The position numbers were made by a program, and so were the translations under genes. This document shows positions 25,518 to 33,512 of a DNA stretch of 43,368 bases, in pieces. The notes below the pieces were generated by a model that saw nothing but the letters and a program-made list of their open reading frames with translations, was not told the origin of the DNA and searched no databases. Position 1 is the stretch's first letter, and each line of letters opens with the position of its first letter. The stretch lies in the IMG/VR virus record IMGVR_UViG_3300033145_003433, positions 1 to 43,368 of that record; one strand, given 5' to 3'. The stretch comes from a virus.

Positions 25518-27788
25518 TCAACGGCGGGAATTACGCTTGATATCGGAGAGCTTCAAACGCTTGGCGACGGGCTTGGAGATTTCCTGCGTGCCGGGCAGAA
25601 TCGCCCCCTGAATGCTGGCGGCGACCGCGCAACCTACAATTCCATCGAACCAGTGGTTGTCGTGGGCTTCCGGGCGGAGCTTCCATTCGTCAACAGTTCG
25701 ACCTCGGCCTGAGGTCTTGACGCGATATTCTGCGGTGAGATGTTCGGCGAAAAGTTGATGACGTGCCGGATCGCGGCCATGCAGAGATAGGCAACCCCGG
25801 TCACCCATCACCGCCGCTAATCGAGCGTGGATGAATGATTTCCAGTAGTTGGTGTCATACAAGACATGGCGAATCGCCCGCTTGCCGTGGACATTTGGAA
25901 TCCGCCAGTTATGACCAACCCGGTCACCATGCTTCTTCTTGTATTCGGCAAAAGGCGTGCTGGATGCCCCGACATAGCGACCGTGACTTGGATACAAAAC
26001 CGCGGCATGGTTTGACTGGCGACAGAACTGATAGACCACGTCGGTTGATGTTCCCCAGTTGGCGTCGATCAGACAGCGTTCGATTTTCATGATCGCGCCG
26101 TCGTCACGCTTCCATTCCTTGGAAAGATACTCGCCGGTCAGCGTTTCGAGTCCGGCGTAGATCGAACCTTCCAGACCCGCTCCTTTTTTCTCGTCCAGCA
26201 AAGTCGGACGGGCGTCACGAAGCGTGAAATATCGCCGCCGCTGGTCTGGGTAGGCTCCATAATCGACCACATAGCCGGTAAAATCCGATTCCCACGCCGC
26301 GACAACAAAGAACAGCAATTTGCCCTGAACATCGATAAACATCGTCAGGTGGTTACAGCCGATTGGAATCTCGCCAATCTTCTGGCCGTTGAGTTTCTGG
26401 GCGATCTCATCGACGGTAAGCTGTTCGTCTTCACCAATGTTCTCCGGCAAGGGTTCGTTCTGATATTCCGCCCAGAACGCCGTCTCATCCTGCAATTTCA
26501 GGTTCATCGCGTGCTGAATGGCACTGGCTTCATCATGATTGAATCGCGGCAACCAGGCCACCTTCGCTCCGGCGTCCATCGCTTCCTGATTGGCTCTGTA
26601 AAATGCGGTGGCCTCCCGCAGATCGCCGTGGATACGTAGGGAATCAGCTCGGATTTCGGCGTAACGATCCCAGAGCTTTTCATCTTCAGGAAAGGCATAG
26701 ACCATCTTGGTTCGCTCGCCGTTCCATTCGGGATGTTTTTCCGTATCGAGAATCCGGTCGGCCATATCGCCGGGGCGGATCACGGTGCATGGCATGATGC
26801 CGCTGATTTTTTGCCCCGGCCCGGCGAGCCCCAGCACCGCGCCCGCGAGAATACGCTCACGGTTGGCGCACTGGCTAAGCGACCGGGCCGATTCATCGGT
26901 CTGCGGGTCGTCGAGAATAACAAGCGAAGGCCGAACCGTCTGGCCATCGGGACGCTTGAACTTCATGCCGCGAATTCGACCTGTGATTCCCGCCACGCGA
27001 ATGACCGCTCCCGAGGCGGGCGAACCTTCAATCGTCGGCAGAACCACCTCGTTGGCCGTCCAGCTGATTTGCGTGCGATTACCTTGGTAAAGTTGACCAC
27101 CACAGCGGTTGGCGATTCCCTCGAGACAATGGATCGGGTAACAGATCGCCGGAAAATCTTCCAACAACAGTTCGTTGGATTCCAGTTCGGCCTTGATCGA
27201 ATCGAGCATACTCAAGGCGTGACCTTCATCGCTGCCGATGAGCGTTACAAAATCACGGTGTCCATAAACCATCGCCCAGAGACAGGCTGTTTCAGCAAGG
27301 GTCGATTTACCACTCCCGCGCGGCATGGCCATCGCGAACAATCCGCCATGCAAGACCGCCTGCTCGATTTTGGCGATTACGCGAAGGTGATCATCAGACC
27401 ATTCGAGGTTGAAGGTCAGCGGAAAGTAGCTTTCACAAAACAGCCGGAAATTGTCACGGCAATCCTCCATTCGCTTTGAATCGATTACCGCTGGCAGTTC
27501 ACCGATATCACGTCCCGCCTGCGACAAGGCGGCGTTGCGAGCGCGGGCGGCTTCCTTCATCGCTTCGTAATCGCGCGTTTCGGTTTCTGTTTTCTCGCGG
27601 TGGCGTTCATCCACCAGCCACGCCAGATACTTGAACAGGTTCACCGTCTTGCCATCCGGCGAAATACGAAAGCCCGCCTGCTGGCGATGCCTGAAAACCT
27701 TGGTGCCCTCGGCCACCGTGCCAAGGCTGGTCGAATTTAGCAGCCGCACCAGTTCGGAGGGCTTGAGTTGGGTCGGATCAATCGCCAT
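25518..27788 (-). CDS. Terminase large subunit
   Basis: A 756-residue packaging motor. Residues 10-60 form a helical HTH-like N-terminus (LKPSELVRLLNSTSLGTVAE; GFRISPDGKTVNLFKYLAWL). The ATPase has Walker A at 155-163 (PRGSGKST) and a Walker B with catalytic acids at 289-294 (LVILDD). The C-terminal nuclease has an acidic residue in MFIDVQGKLLFFVVA and another in CLIDANWGTSTDVV. The last 60 residues (SGRGRTVDEWKLRPEAHDNH) close the nuclease fold. It cuts concatemeric DNA and pumps it through the portal. The N-terminal HTH resembles the preceding small protein, so DNA recognition may be split between the two. Confidence 0.95.
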   Translation of the reverse strand: MAIDPTQLKPSELVRLLNSTSLGTVAEGTKVFRHRQQAGFRISPDGKTVNLFKYLAWLVDERHREKTETETRDYEAMKEAARARNAALSQAGRDIGELPAVIDSKRMEDCRDNFRLFCESYFPLTFNLEWSDDHLRVIAKIEQAVLHGGLFAMAMPRGSGKSTLAETACLWAMVYGHRDFVTLIGSDEGHALSMLDSIKAELESNELLLEDFPAICYPIHCLEGIANRCGGQLYQGNRTQISWTANEVVLPTIEGSPASGAVIRVAGITGRIRGMKFKRPDGQTVRPSLVILDDPQTDESARSLSQCANRERILAGAVLGLAGPGQKISGIMPCTVIRPGDMADRILDTEKHPEWNGERTKMVYAFPEDEKLWDRYAEIRADSLRIHGDLREATAFYRANQEAMDAGAKVAWLPRFNHDEASAIQHAMNLKLQDETAFWAEYQNEPLPENIGEDEQLTVDEIAQKLNGQKIGEIPIGCNHLTMFIDVQGKLLFFVVAAWESDFTGYVVDYGAYPDQRRRYFTLRDARPTLLDEKKGAGLEGSIYAGLETLTGEYLSKEWKRDDGAIMKIERCLIDANWGTSTDVVYQFCRQSNHAAVLYPSHGRYVGASSTPFAEYKKKHGDRVGHNWRIPNVHGKRAIRHVLYDTNYWKSFIHARLAAVMGDRGCLSLHGRDPARHQLFAEHLTAEYRVKTSGRGRTVDEWKLRPEAHDNHWFDGIVGCAVAASIQGAILPGTQEISKPVAKRLKLSDIKRNSRR

Positions 27789-27978
27789 AGCCCATCTCCC
27801 GAACCAGCCAGGCGGCGTATTCGATCATGTTAATTGTGCCATCGGCCGCCACCGGCGCACCGGCTTCGATGTCGGCGGCGATGGTTTCGTCGGAAACTTC
27901 CCGCGAGCCGGATTTTCTGAGGATTTCAGCCAGCTTTGGGGGCGAAATCGTGGTGATTTTGGGGGTTTCTTCGGTCAT
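27778..27978 (-). CDS. Terminase small subunit-like protein
   Basis: A 66-residue protein started at MTEETPKITTISPPKLAEIL; a longer start at 28011 (MCSQL) is possible. The body reads LAEILRKSGSREVSDETIAA then GAPVAADGTINMIEYAAWLV, the same order as the N-terminus of the terminase large subunit: an HTH-like turn, then a G-x-N-M/L-x-x-Y-A-A-W-L-V helix. Its stop overlaps the terminase large start by 11 bases. Position and resemblance make a small-terminase or terminase-recognition role likely. The gene is short for a classical small terminase (usually over 100 residues). Confidence 0.65.
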   Translation of the reverse strand: MTEETPKITTISPPKLAEILRKSGSREVSDETIAADIEAGAPVAADGTINMIEYAAWLVREMGYGD

Positions 27979-28121
27979 ATCTCTTGCCCCGTCCGCGAGT
28001 TGCGAACACATCGTAACTCATTGCAGAATAACAAGTTAATTGCCTTGATGTGTTTTGGGATTGAGGTGATGTGTGACTGTTGAACACGAAACGTAACCCA
28101 TTGACAAGAAAGGACATAACA

Positions 28122-28388
28122 ATGCGAATCACCAAGATTGAAATGGAAGGCCGCGACGGCCATTACGCCATCGTCAGCCGCAAACGAGACAGTGAGACTA
28201 TCGAGGTTGAAATTCTCCTGCCGGACTATCACGCGACTCACACCGTGGCAGCTAATGATAAAGGTGAAATTGACACTATTGCTCGCGTCATTCAACACAA
28301 GCTCGAAGGTTCCAACGCTAATGAAACGCAGCTGGAAGATTACTGCTGTCGGCTTTTGGATATGAGTGACAGTTCTCTGCTTCAATAA
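28122..28388 (+). CDS. Small conserved phage protein, counter-oriented
   Basis: An 88-residue protein started at MRITKIEMEGRDGHYAIVSR, since AAGGAC is seven bases before this ATG; an upstream TTG could extend it by 14 residues but has no ribosome binding site. The protein is a mix of strands and helices (ETIEVEILLPDYHATHTVAA; IDTIARVIQHKLEGSNANET). I do not recognise a family, although small 'MRITKIEMEGR'-type proteins seem to recur in this phage group. It is the first of two plus-strand genes in a minus-strand region. A regulatory or DNA-associated role is only a guess. Confidence 0.65.
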   Translation: MRITKIEMEGRDGHYAIVSRKRDSETIEVEILLPDYHATHTVAANDKGEIDTIARVIQHKLEGSNANETQLEDYCCRLLDMSDSSLLQ

Positions 28389-28406
28389 CCAAGAAAGGAA
28401 GAAATC

Positions 28407-28757
28407 ATGTCTACCAAAAAAACTAGCACACGGGCGAAAAGAACCACCAAGGCGACCAGAAAGGCCAAATCTAAAACAAAACGCGACACGGGCGAATCTG
28501 TGGCGACAGTGGCCAAACCTGATGCCAAACCGCTGTCGCTTTTGAACGCAGCCGCGATTGTTCTGGAAGCGTGTGACAAGCCGCTGTCCTGCAAGGAGAT
28601 TATCGAAAAGGCCGTTGACGCTGGTATCTGGAAACCCGGTGCGGGCAAGACGCCTGCCAATACGCTTTACTCGTCCATCCTCCGCGAAATCGCCAAGAAG
28701 GGAGCAGACAGTCGATTCGTCAAAGCCGAGAGGGGGAAATTCAAATTGTCTTCTTGA
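28407..28757 (+). CDS. HARE-type winged-helix protein
   Basis: A 116-residue protein. Its N-terminal 40 residues are almost all Lys, Thr and Arg (AKRTTKATRKAKSKTKRD), a histone-H1-like tail. The rest is a compact winged helix: LSLLNAAAIVLEACDKPLSC, then KEIIEKAVDAGIWKPGAGKT-PANTLYSSILREI and SRFVKAERGKFKLSS. This matches the HARE-HTH (HB1/ASXL/restriction endonuclease) domain, which senses DNA or modification and often tags restriction or chromatin proteins. AAAGGAAG is eight bases before ATG. It follows the 88-residue gene by 18 bases, so the two form a short plus-strand operon. DNA compaction or regulation is inferred. Confidence 0.8.
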   Translation: MSTKKTSTRAKRTTKATRKAKSKTKRDTGESVATVAKPDAKPLSLLNAAAIVLEACDKPLSCKEIIEKAVDAGIWKPGAGKTPANTLYSSILREIAKKGADSRFVKAERGKFKLSS

Positions 28758-28767
28758 TGCGACCACA

Positions 28768-29139
28768 TTATTTCCCTCTACCTTGCCTCGACAATAAAAC
28801 GCCGGGGCAATTCTTCGGCCTGATAAAGCGCACCGGCAGATTCAACTCTTTAGCGATGGCGATTTCCGCCTGAACGCCAATCGATTCCTCCCATCCGTAC
28901 AATTGCAACACCACCAGCTCATCGCAACGCTCAAGCATGGCGCGGTCATACCGCCGCCAGAACGCCCAGTCGCCGGGCAAGTCGTAGGCCGCGATTGGGT
29001 GCGTATGGGCAATCGGGCTGAAGACCAATTCACCACGTCGCATCATCTCCGCCGCTTGCTGACAGACGGCTTGGAATCGTCGCTCTTGAATTTGCCTGTC
29101 GGGATGCGAGTACGGTGAGGCAAGATAGATTAACCGCAT
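28768..29139 (-). CDS. DUF1937 nucleoside-deoxyribosyltransferase-like protein
   Basis: A 123-residue protein of the DUF1937 family: LIYLASPYSHPDRQIQERRF, then VFSPIAHTHPIAAYDLPGDW, then DELVVLQLYGWEESIGVQAE with IAIAKELNLPV. The fold belongs to the nucleoside 2-deoxyribosyltransferase-like superfamily, and such genes are common in phages near DNA modification enzymes. Its ATG lies inside the last codons of the ParB-methyltransferase gene (10-base overlap) after GAGGCGG, so the two are co-translated. Nucleotide handling is inferred from the fold. Confidence 0.9.
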   Translation of the reverse strand: MRLIYLASPYSHPDRQIQERRFQAVCQQAAEMMRRGELVFSPIAHTHPIAAYDLPGDWAFWRRYDRAMLERCDELVVLQLYGWEESIGVQAEIAIAKELNLPVRFIRPKNCPGVLLSRQGRGK

Positions 29140-30482
29140 GGAACCGCCTCAACCGCTGGCGTGAGTGTTTGCCAGTCGCATCCTTCACCGTGAACAAACT
29201 CCGCCCAACGCTTGCGAATGACATCGCAATATGGCGGGTCGATTTCCATCAGGTAGCCATTGCGACCAGTCTGTTCACACCCCATTAACGTACTGCCAGA
29301 ACCACCGAACAGGTCGAGGATGTTTTCACTTTTCTTGGATGAATACTGAATCGCCAGCACCGCCAGCTCGACCGGCTTTTCGGTCAGGTGAATCATGCTC
29401 TGTGGGTTGACCTTCTTGACCTCCCACAAATCGCGGGCGTTGTTGGGGCCAAAGAAACGATGGGCCGCGCCTGATTTCCATCCGTAGAAGCACCACTCGT
29501 GCGCGCCCATGAAATCTTTGCGGGTCAGCACCGGGTGCATCTTGTTCCAGATAATCGCCTGGCTGAAATACAACTCGTGTTTCTTCAATACCGGCGGGTA
29601 GTTGGCGCAGTTGGCGTACCCGCCCCAGATATAGAATCCATGGCCGGGTAGAAGCACACGGGCGATATTGCCGAACCAACCGTCGAGAAGTTTGTCGAAC
29701 TGCTCATCGCTGACAAAGTCGTTCTCCAGCGGACGGTCTTTCGGACGCAGTTTCTTGTGGGTCGCGTGGGCCTTTTCCGGGTGGCGTTCGACGTCCATCT
29801 TCTGGTGGTGCGTCACTCCACCATTGGCGGGAAAGCTCGAAAGACCAGCGGCGATGGCGTTGTTACTGCGAGGTTCAACTTTGACGTTATACGGCGGGTC
29901 GGTATTGACCAGATGGATCGGTTGGCCGCCGAGAAGAATATCCAGATCGCCGGGATTAGCCGAGTCGCCGCACATCAGTCGGTGCGAACCGAGCTGATAT
30001 ACCTGCCCGCGAACGGAGACCGCTTCATCCGGCGGTTCAGGAACAGCGTCGGGGTCGGTCATACCTTCGGTAACGGTCGCCTCGCTGTCGCCTTCGAGCA
30101 GACGATTGAGTTCTTCGTCATCGAACGCCAGCATACCGAGATCGAAATCGGCATCCTGCAGGTCAGCCAGTTCGATCTTGAGCTGATCGTAATCCCACTC
30201 GGCCAATTCCGCTGTGCGGTTGTCCGCCAGACGATAAGCCTTGACCTTCTCCGGCGATAAATCCTTGGCGACATGGACGGGTACTTTGTCCAGCTCAAGA
30301 CGCTGGGCGGCTTTGTAGCGGGTATGCCCGCAGATAATCACGCCATCTTCATCCACCACGATGGGCTGGCGAAAACCGAACTCGCGGATACTGGCAGTCA
30401 CCGCTTCGACTGCGTTGTCATTGAGACGGGGATTGTTTTCGTAGGGTTTGATGCTGGCAAGTTCGCGTTCAGTAATCCGCAT
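29130..30482 (-). CDS. ParB-domain DNA methyltransferase (beta-class N6/N4)
   Basis: A 450-residue protein started at MRITERELASIKPYENNPRL; GGAG is nine bases upstream, and the ATG at 30551 is part of the upstream repeat. Residues 1-120 are a ParB/Srx-like domain (VIICGHTRYKAAQRLELDKV). The methyltransferase has motif IV DPPYNV (about 194-199) before motif I DLFGGSGSTLMG (about 386-396), the permuted order of beta-class adenine or N4-cytosine enzymes. Such ParB-fused methyltransferases are frequent in phages, where they may protect DNA or switch gene expression. It has no restriction partner nearby. Copy B of the 32-bp motif lies 68 bases upstream. Confidence 0.93.
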   Translation of the reverse strand: MRITERELASIKPYENNPRLNDNAVEAVTASIREFGFRQPIVVDEDGVIICGHTRYKAAQRLELDKVPVHVAKDLSPEKVKAYRLADNRTAELAEWDYDQLKIELADLQDADFDLGMLAFDDEELNRLLEGDSEATVTEGMTDPDAVPEPPDEAVSVRGQVYQLGSHRLMCGDSANPGDLDILLGGQPIHLVNTDPPYNVKVEPRSNNAIAAGLSSFPANGGVTHHQKMDVERHPEKAHATHKKLRPKDRPLENDFVSDEQFDKLLDGWFGNIARVLLPGHGFYIWGGYANCANYPPVLKKHELYFSQAIIWNKMHPVLTRKDFMGAHEWCFYGWKSGAAHRFFGPNNARDLWEVKKVNPQSMIHLTEKPVELAVLAIQYSSKKSENILDLFGGSGSTLMGCEQTGRNGYLMEIDPPYCDVIRKRWAEFVHGEGCDWQTLTPAVEAVPCG

Positions 30483-30549
30483 ATTCAAAATCTCCGGGTT
30501 GAATTCAGGGTTTCTCCATCGTCGCAACGCATGCGAGATTGGCTTACCC

Positions 30550-30581
30550 ATTTCTTACCCGGCGCGAACGCCAACTGTCGG
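30550..30581 (-). promoter_or_regulatory. 32-bp two-block motif, copy B (candidate phage promoter)
   Basis: In plus orientation ATTTCTTACCCGGCGCG, spacer AACGCCAA, CTGTCGG; same blocks and spacer length as copies A and C. It precedes the ParB-methyltransferase start by 68 bases on the minus strand. The spacer with the flank reads GGCGTTCGCGCC, a tetraloop-like hairpin; that pairing is not preserved in copies A and C, so the conserved element is better read as DNA than RNA. Next to it, an 8-base inverted repeat (30579-30586 with 30636-30643) flanks a 49-base gap. Confidence 0.65.
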
Positions 30582-30681
30582 GAACCCGCTTGTTTCTTAT
30601 GCGGTTCAAAACAAACTCTGATTAACAAGGCCGCTGGTTCCCGCCGCCTCAGGAGCTGATTTCGCCCGGAAGGAACCATCG

Positions 30682-30953
30682 AACTCCGCATTCTCCCGCG
30701 CATATACACACGCGCTGTCGCGCGAGGGGGTGCGGGAATCTATGTGGGGTTTCAATGATGAAACACACTATCTCTTTATAAATACAGCGATTAAGGCAAA
30801 CAAAAACTCCACATTAACTCAGCATTAACTCCGCATAACTCAGCATTTGAAGGCTATCGATGCGGAGTTTTTTAAGGATCGGGGCATGAGAAAACCCCAC
30901 AACGCCACATTTTGAGAGTGGCCATGCGGGGTTTTGTGGAGTTTTGCTGAGTT
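30682..30953. repeat. AACYCMRCA short-repeat array (iteron/origin candidate)
   Basis: In the 478-base gap 30483-30960 (no gene) the motif AACYC[CA][GA]CA occurs about eleven times. On plus it starts at 30682, 30805, 30816, 30827, 30837 and 30893; on minus it occupies 30741-30752, 30858-30869, 30922-30932, 30932-30943 and 30943-30953. Four plus copies at 30805-30847 form a tandem set with 11, 11 and 10 base spacing, one helical turn. The AT-rich stretch 30762-30804 (TCTTTATAAATAC) lies just left of it. A short CG dyad (CGCGCTGTCGCGCG) is at 30711-30724. Clustered, phased, mixed-orientation repeats beside the primase gene look like iterons of an origin or a multi-site operator. Confidence 0.55.
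30891..30935 (-). terminator. Rho-independent terminator after the primase-helicase gene
   Basis: On the minus strand the stem runs CCCCGCATGGCCAC, loop TCTCAAAAT, GTGGCGTTGTGGGG, with two mismatches and one G-U pair, followed by TTTTC. It begins about 25 bases after the stop of the primase-helicase gene, where the early leftward transcript would end. Because AAAA lies on the other side, it may also act weakly on plus-strand transcripts. The array entry covers its overlap with the AACYCMRCA repeats. Confidence 0.7.
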
Positions 30954-30960
30954 ACTTGTA

Positions 30961-33501
30961 TCAGAGAATTCGATACTGTGGACGGGTCGGCCCACGGGAT
31001 GATGGCTTGAGTTCGATGCGTTCCTGAGCCAGAAGTGACTCGCGGACATCCTGAATTTTCTTTTCCGGCCAGCCCAACCGACGCGCAAGTTCCCAGTGTG
31101 GCATGAAGACGTCGGGGCCTTTGCGATGCTGATGCTTGGTCAGGAACTCGATAAACCGCTTGCAGTCAGACTGGAACTCGCTGTCGGCGACGTAGAGGTC
31201 GGCCATGAAAAGCATACGCTTGGTCTGATGCTCGACCAGCCGCCACGCCCAGTTCATGCCATCAGCAGTGATTCGCGGCGCTCGGTGATTTTCACTGCAT
31301 GCGTAAAGCAAAGCGAGTTTGCGGGTCTTTTCAAACGCTCTGGCCCAGATCGCCATTTTTGTTTCATCGCCGAGTCGTTGAGCGTTTTCGTAGGCGTCGT
31401 CGGTCAACTCCCAAATCTCATCGCTTCGCCCTGACGCTTCGGGTGTGTCCTCGATTTTGATTGGATCGGGATGAAACCCGCTCAGATTACCGCCACACAT
31501 ACCACCGGGATTGAAATTCGCCCAGTACTTGGCTGTCTCAATGATTGATTCGGGTACGGGAATATCAGCGGGTTTGCAGCCGCGACATCGCGGACCAGCG
31601 TCGAGAACCAAAGTTCGAGCGAACAGTCCATTGTTAAGCATCCGCCCGCTAAGCGCTTTGTAAAAATATTGCGGCACGGCGGTTCCGTAAAGAGACAACG
31701 ACGGCTGATGAATAATCAACGGTTCGGTTTGTCCGGCCTTTTTCCGCAACGGGTATCTGGATGTCGCCGAGCTGAACATTTTCAACAGAATCTGCATCAT
31801 CATTTCGTTTCGACCGTCGCGAGCCTTGTTGATACTGCCGAGAATCGCGTCGAATTCATCAGTCTGAAACAACATCGACTGATTATGAAACATGGCGTCC
31901 TCGATGCCTTCGCCGGAAGCGAAACCATCACCAATACCACGCATCAGCCCAACCAAGAAAGCGATGTCGCTGTTGACCTCTCGCGGACGGTTTTTACCGA
32001 CCCCGCTGCTGGCCAACGCCACAACATAAATGTTGCTGCGGTTCTTCATACAGTCTTTGACTCGTCGGGCGGCCAGATACGATTGCAACGCCAACGCGCC
32101 GCAAAACGCCATCGTGCGGTTTGGATATGGTGAAGTCGCCAGCGTGTGTTCGATGACTTCACCAATGAAACCAGGCACATTCAGTAAATCGTCGGGCATC
32201 AACCCCGGATCGGCGATGGTGGTTGGGGTGTCCGAATCATCTGACGCATATTCAGCATGGTTCGCCAGAGATGAAGATATATGCGGATTGTCGGCCAGCT
32301 GTGCGGGGATGTCCGGCGCACCATTGCCGATCTGGGCCATAATACCGGAGATATCCACACCATCGGCGGGGTTGTTTGTATATCCGTAACCCTCCGCCAA
32401 TAATGCCAACATGGCCGCTGAAAAGTCGTTATCGTGCTCCAGAATCGCGTAGACACCGAAGCGGGAGTAGCCTTTGCGTGATTCGAATGGTGTGGCGTTA
32501 TCGCTCCAGACATAGAACACCGTTCCATCACAGGTCGCTGAGTGCTGCCCGTTGTTTTTTCCGGGTCGCCACCAATATTGCTGATCGGATTCACTTTTGA
32601 GCGTCCAGCCATGTTTTGTGAGGATTGGAGCGATGTCGCCTCGCTGGTTGAAGTCGTCTATGGACGATGATAATTCGTAGTTCGTTACGACTTGATGGCC
32701 TATATCGCCATAAGTCGTAACATATTGCGAGTTAGCCAAAGGAGTTGGATTAGCCTCGGCAACCGAGTTTGACGGACTTTTCCCCGCTAGTTTATGCAGC
32801 AAATCCGTCGAGACAATCCGCATTTCATCGGGCTTGTCGAGAATCTCCGCGATTCTGTGCGGTCTGGTTTCGGTCGAGTCGCCTTTGCGGTTCCATGTTC
32901 CCGGTAGACGACAAATACGGGCCGGGTTATGAACACTCAAATCGATATGCACATTATCTGTTGAACATGGCCACAGTGCCTGCAAACATCGCTGGACAAG
33001 GCCGTCATCGTCAGTGGACAGAACGATCCGATAAAGCAACTGTGTGCCATTTCCAGAATCGACCGCCATTGGCTCTGGCCAATCCATCGACGCCAAGCCG
33101 GATTTAATCTCCATCGCCTTATCGAACGCCAGCGACTTTTCGTTGTCGGTCGCGCTAATGCCTGCAGGTCGCAACGGATCAACGTCAATGAGCAGCCACC
33201 GCCGACGCAGAATATCCTTGTCGCTGGTGGTCTCACGGTTCTTCGCTTTCTTGAAGCGGTTGTTCGCGCGTGCCAGCAGATCGGGATTAACCGGGTTCAG
33301 TGTGACATAAACACCGCCATAGGTTTTGAAATTCGCCAGCAGATTGGGAACGTCGTCGATGTGATCGTAATCGAAGTATCCGCTCTCGGTATGCTGCCAG
33401 TTGGAAATTGGAAGCACCGCATCGAGAACGCGAATCTCGAACACATCACCCGCTTCAAAAAGTGTTCGCAAGGCGGTTATAATTGTTGTTTCGTTAGCCA
33501 A
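30961..33501 (-). CDS. Primase-helicase-like replication protein
   Basis: An 846-residue protein that starts with TTG; GAGGCGAC sits before it and no ATG is near. Residues 95-205 carry the archaeo-eukaryotic primase pattern: RRWLLIDVDPLRP (metal acids D106 and D108), VDSGNGTQLLYRI at 148-160, and HNPARICRLPGTWNRKG at 191-207. A C-terminal DUF3987-like helicase has Walker A ASSGVGKNRP near 493-502 and MLFQTDEFDAILG as Walker B-like. The last 60 residues form a helix-turn-helix (ELARRLGWPEKKIQDVRESL) for origin or DNA binding. It would lay primers and unwind DNA at the origin. The adjacent repeat array is the obvious place to look for its site. Confidence 0.8.
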   Translation of the reverse strand: MANETTIITALRTLFEAGDVFEIRVLDAVLPISNWQHTESGYFDYDHIDDVPNLLANFKTYGGVYVTLNPVNPDLLARANNRFKKAKNRETTSDKDILRRRWLLIDVDPLRPAGISATDNEKSLAFDKAMEIKSGLASMDWPEPMAVDSGNGTQLLYRIVLSTDDDGLVQRCLQALWPCSTDNVHIDLSVHNPARICRLPGTWNRKGDSTETRPHRIAEILDKPDEMRIVSTDLLHKLAGKSPSNSVAEANPTPLANSQYVTTYGDIGHQVVTNYELSSSIDDFNQRGDIAPILTKHGWTLKSESDQQYWWRPGKNNGQHSATCDGTVFYVWSDNATPFESRKGYSRFGVYAILEHDNDFSAAMLALLAEGYGYTNNPADGVDISGIMAQIGNGAPDIPAQLADNPHISSSLANHAEYASDDSDTPTTIADPGLMPDDLLNVPGFIGEVIEHTLATSPYPNRTMAFCGALALQSYLAARRVKDCMKNRSNIYVVALASSGVGKNRPREVNSDIAFLVGLMRGIGDGFASGEGIEDAMFHNQSMLFQTDEFDAILGSINKARDGRNEMMMQILLKMFSSATSRYPLRKKAGQTEPLIIHQPSLSLYGTAVPQYFYKALSGRMLNNGLFARTLVLDAGPRCRGCKPADIPVPESIIETAKYWANFNPGGMCGGNLSGFHPDPIKIEDTPEASGRSDEIWELTDDAYENAQRLGDETKMAIWARAFEKTRKLALLYACSENHRAPRITADGMNWAWRLVEHQTKRMLFMADLYVADSEFQSDCKRFIEFLTKHQHRKGPDVFMPHWELARRLGWPEKKIQDVRESLLAQERIELKPSSRGPTRPQYRIL

Positions 33502-33512
33502 TAGTCGCCTCG

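Noticed and set aside
30550-30581. Copy B read as an RNA hairpin (GGCG-TTCG-CGCC)
   Set aside because: The pairing is absent in copies A and C, whose fixed parts are unpaired blocks; a DNA-binding site explains all three copies better.
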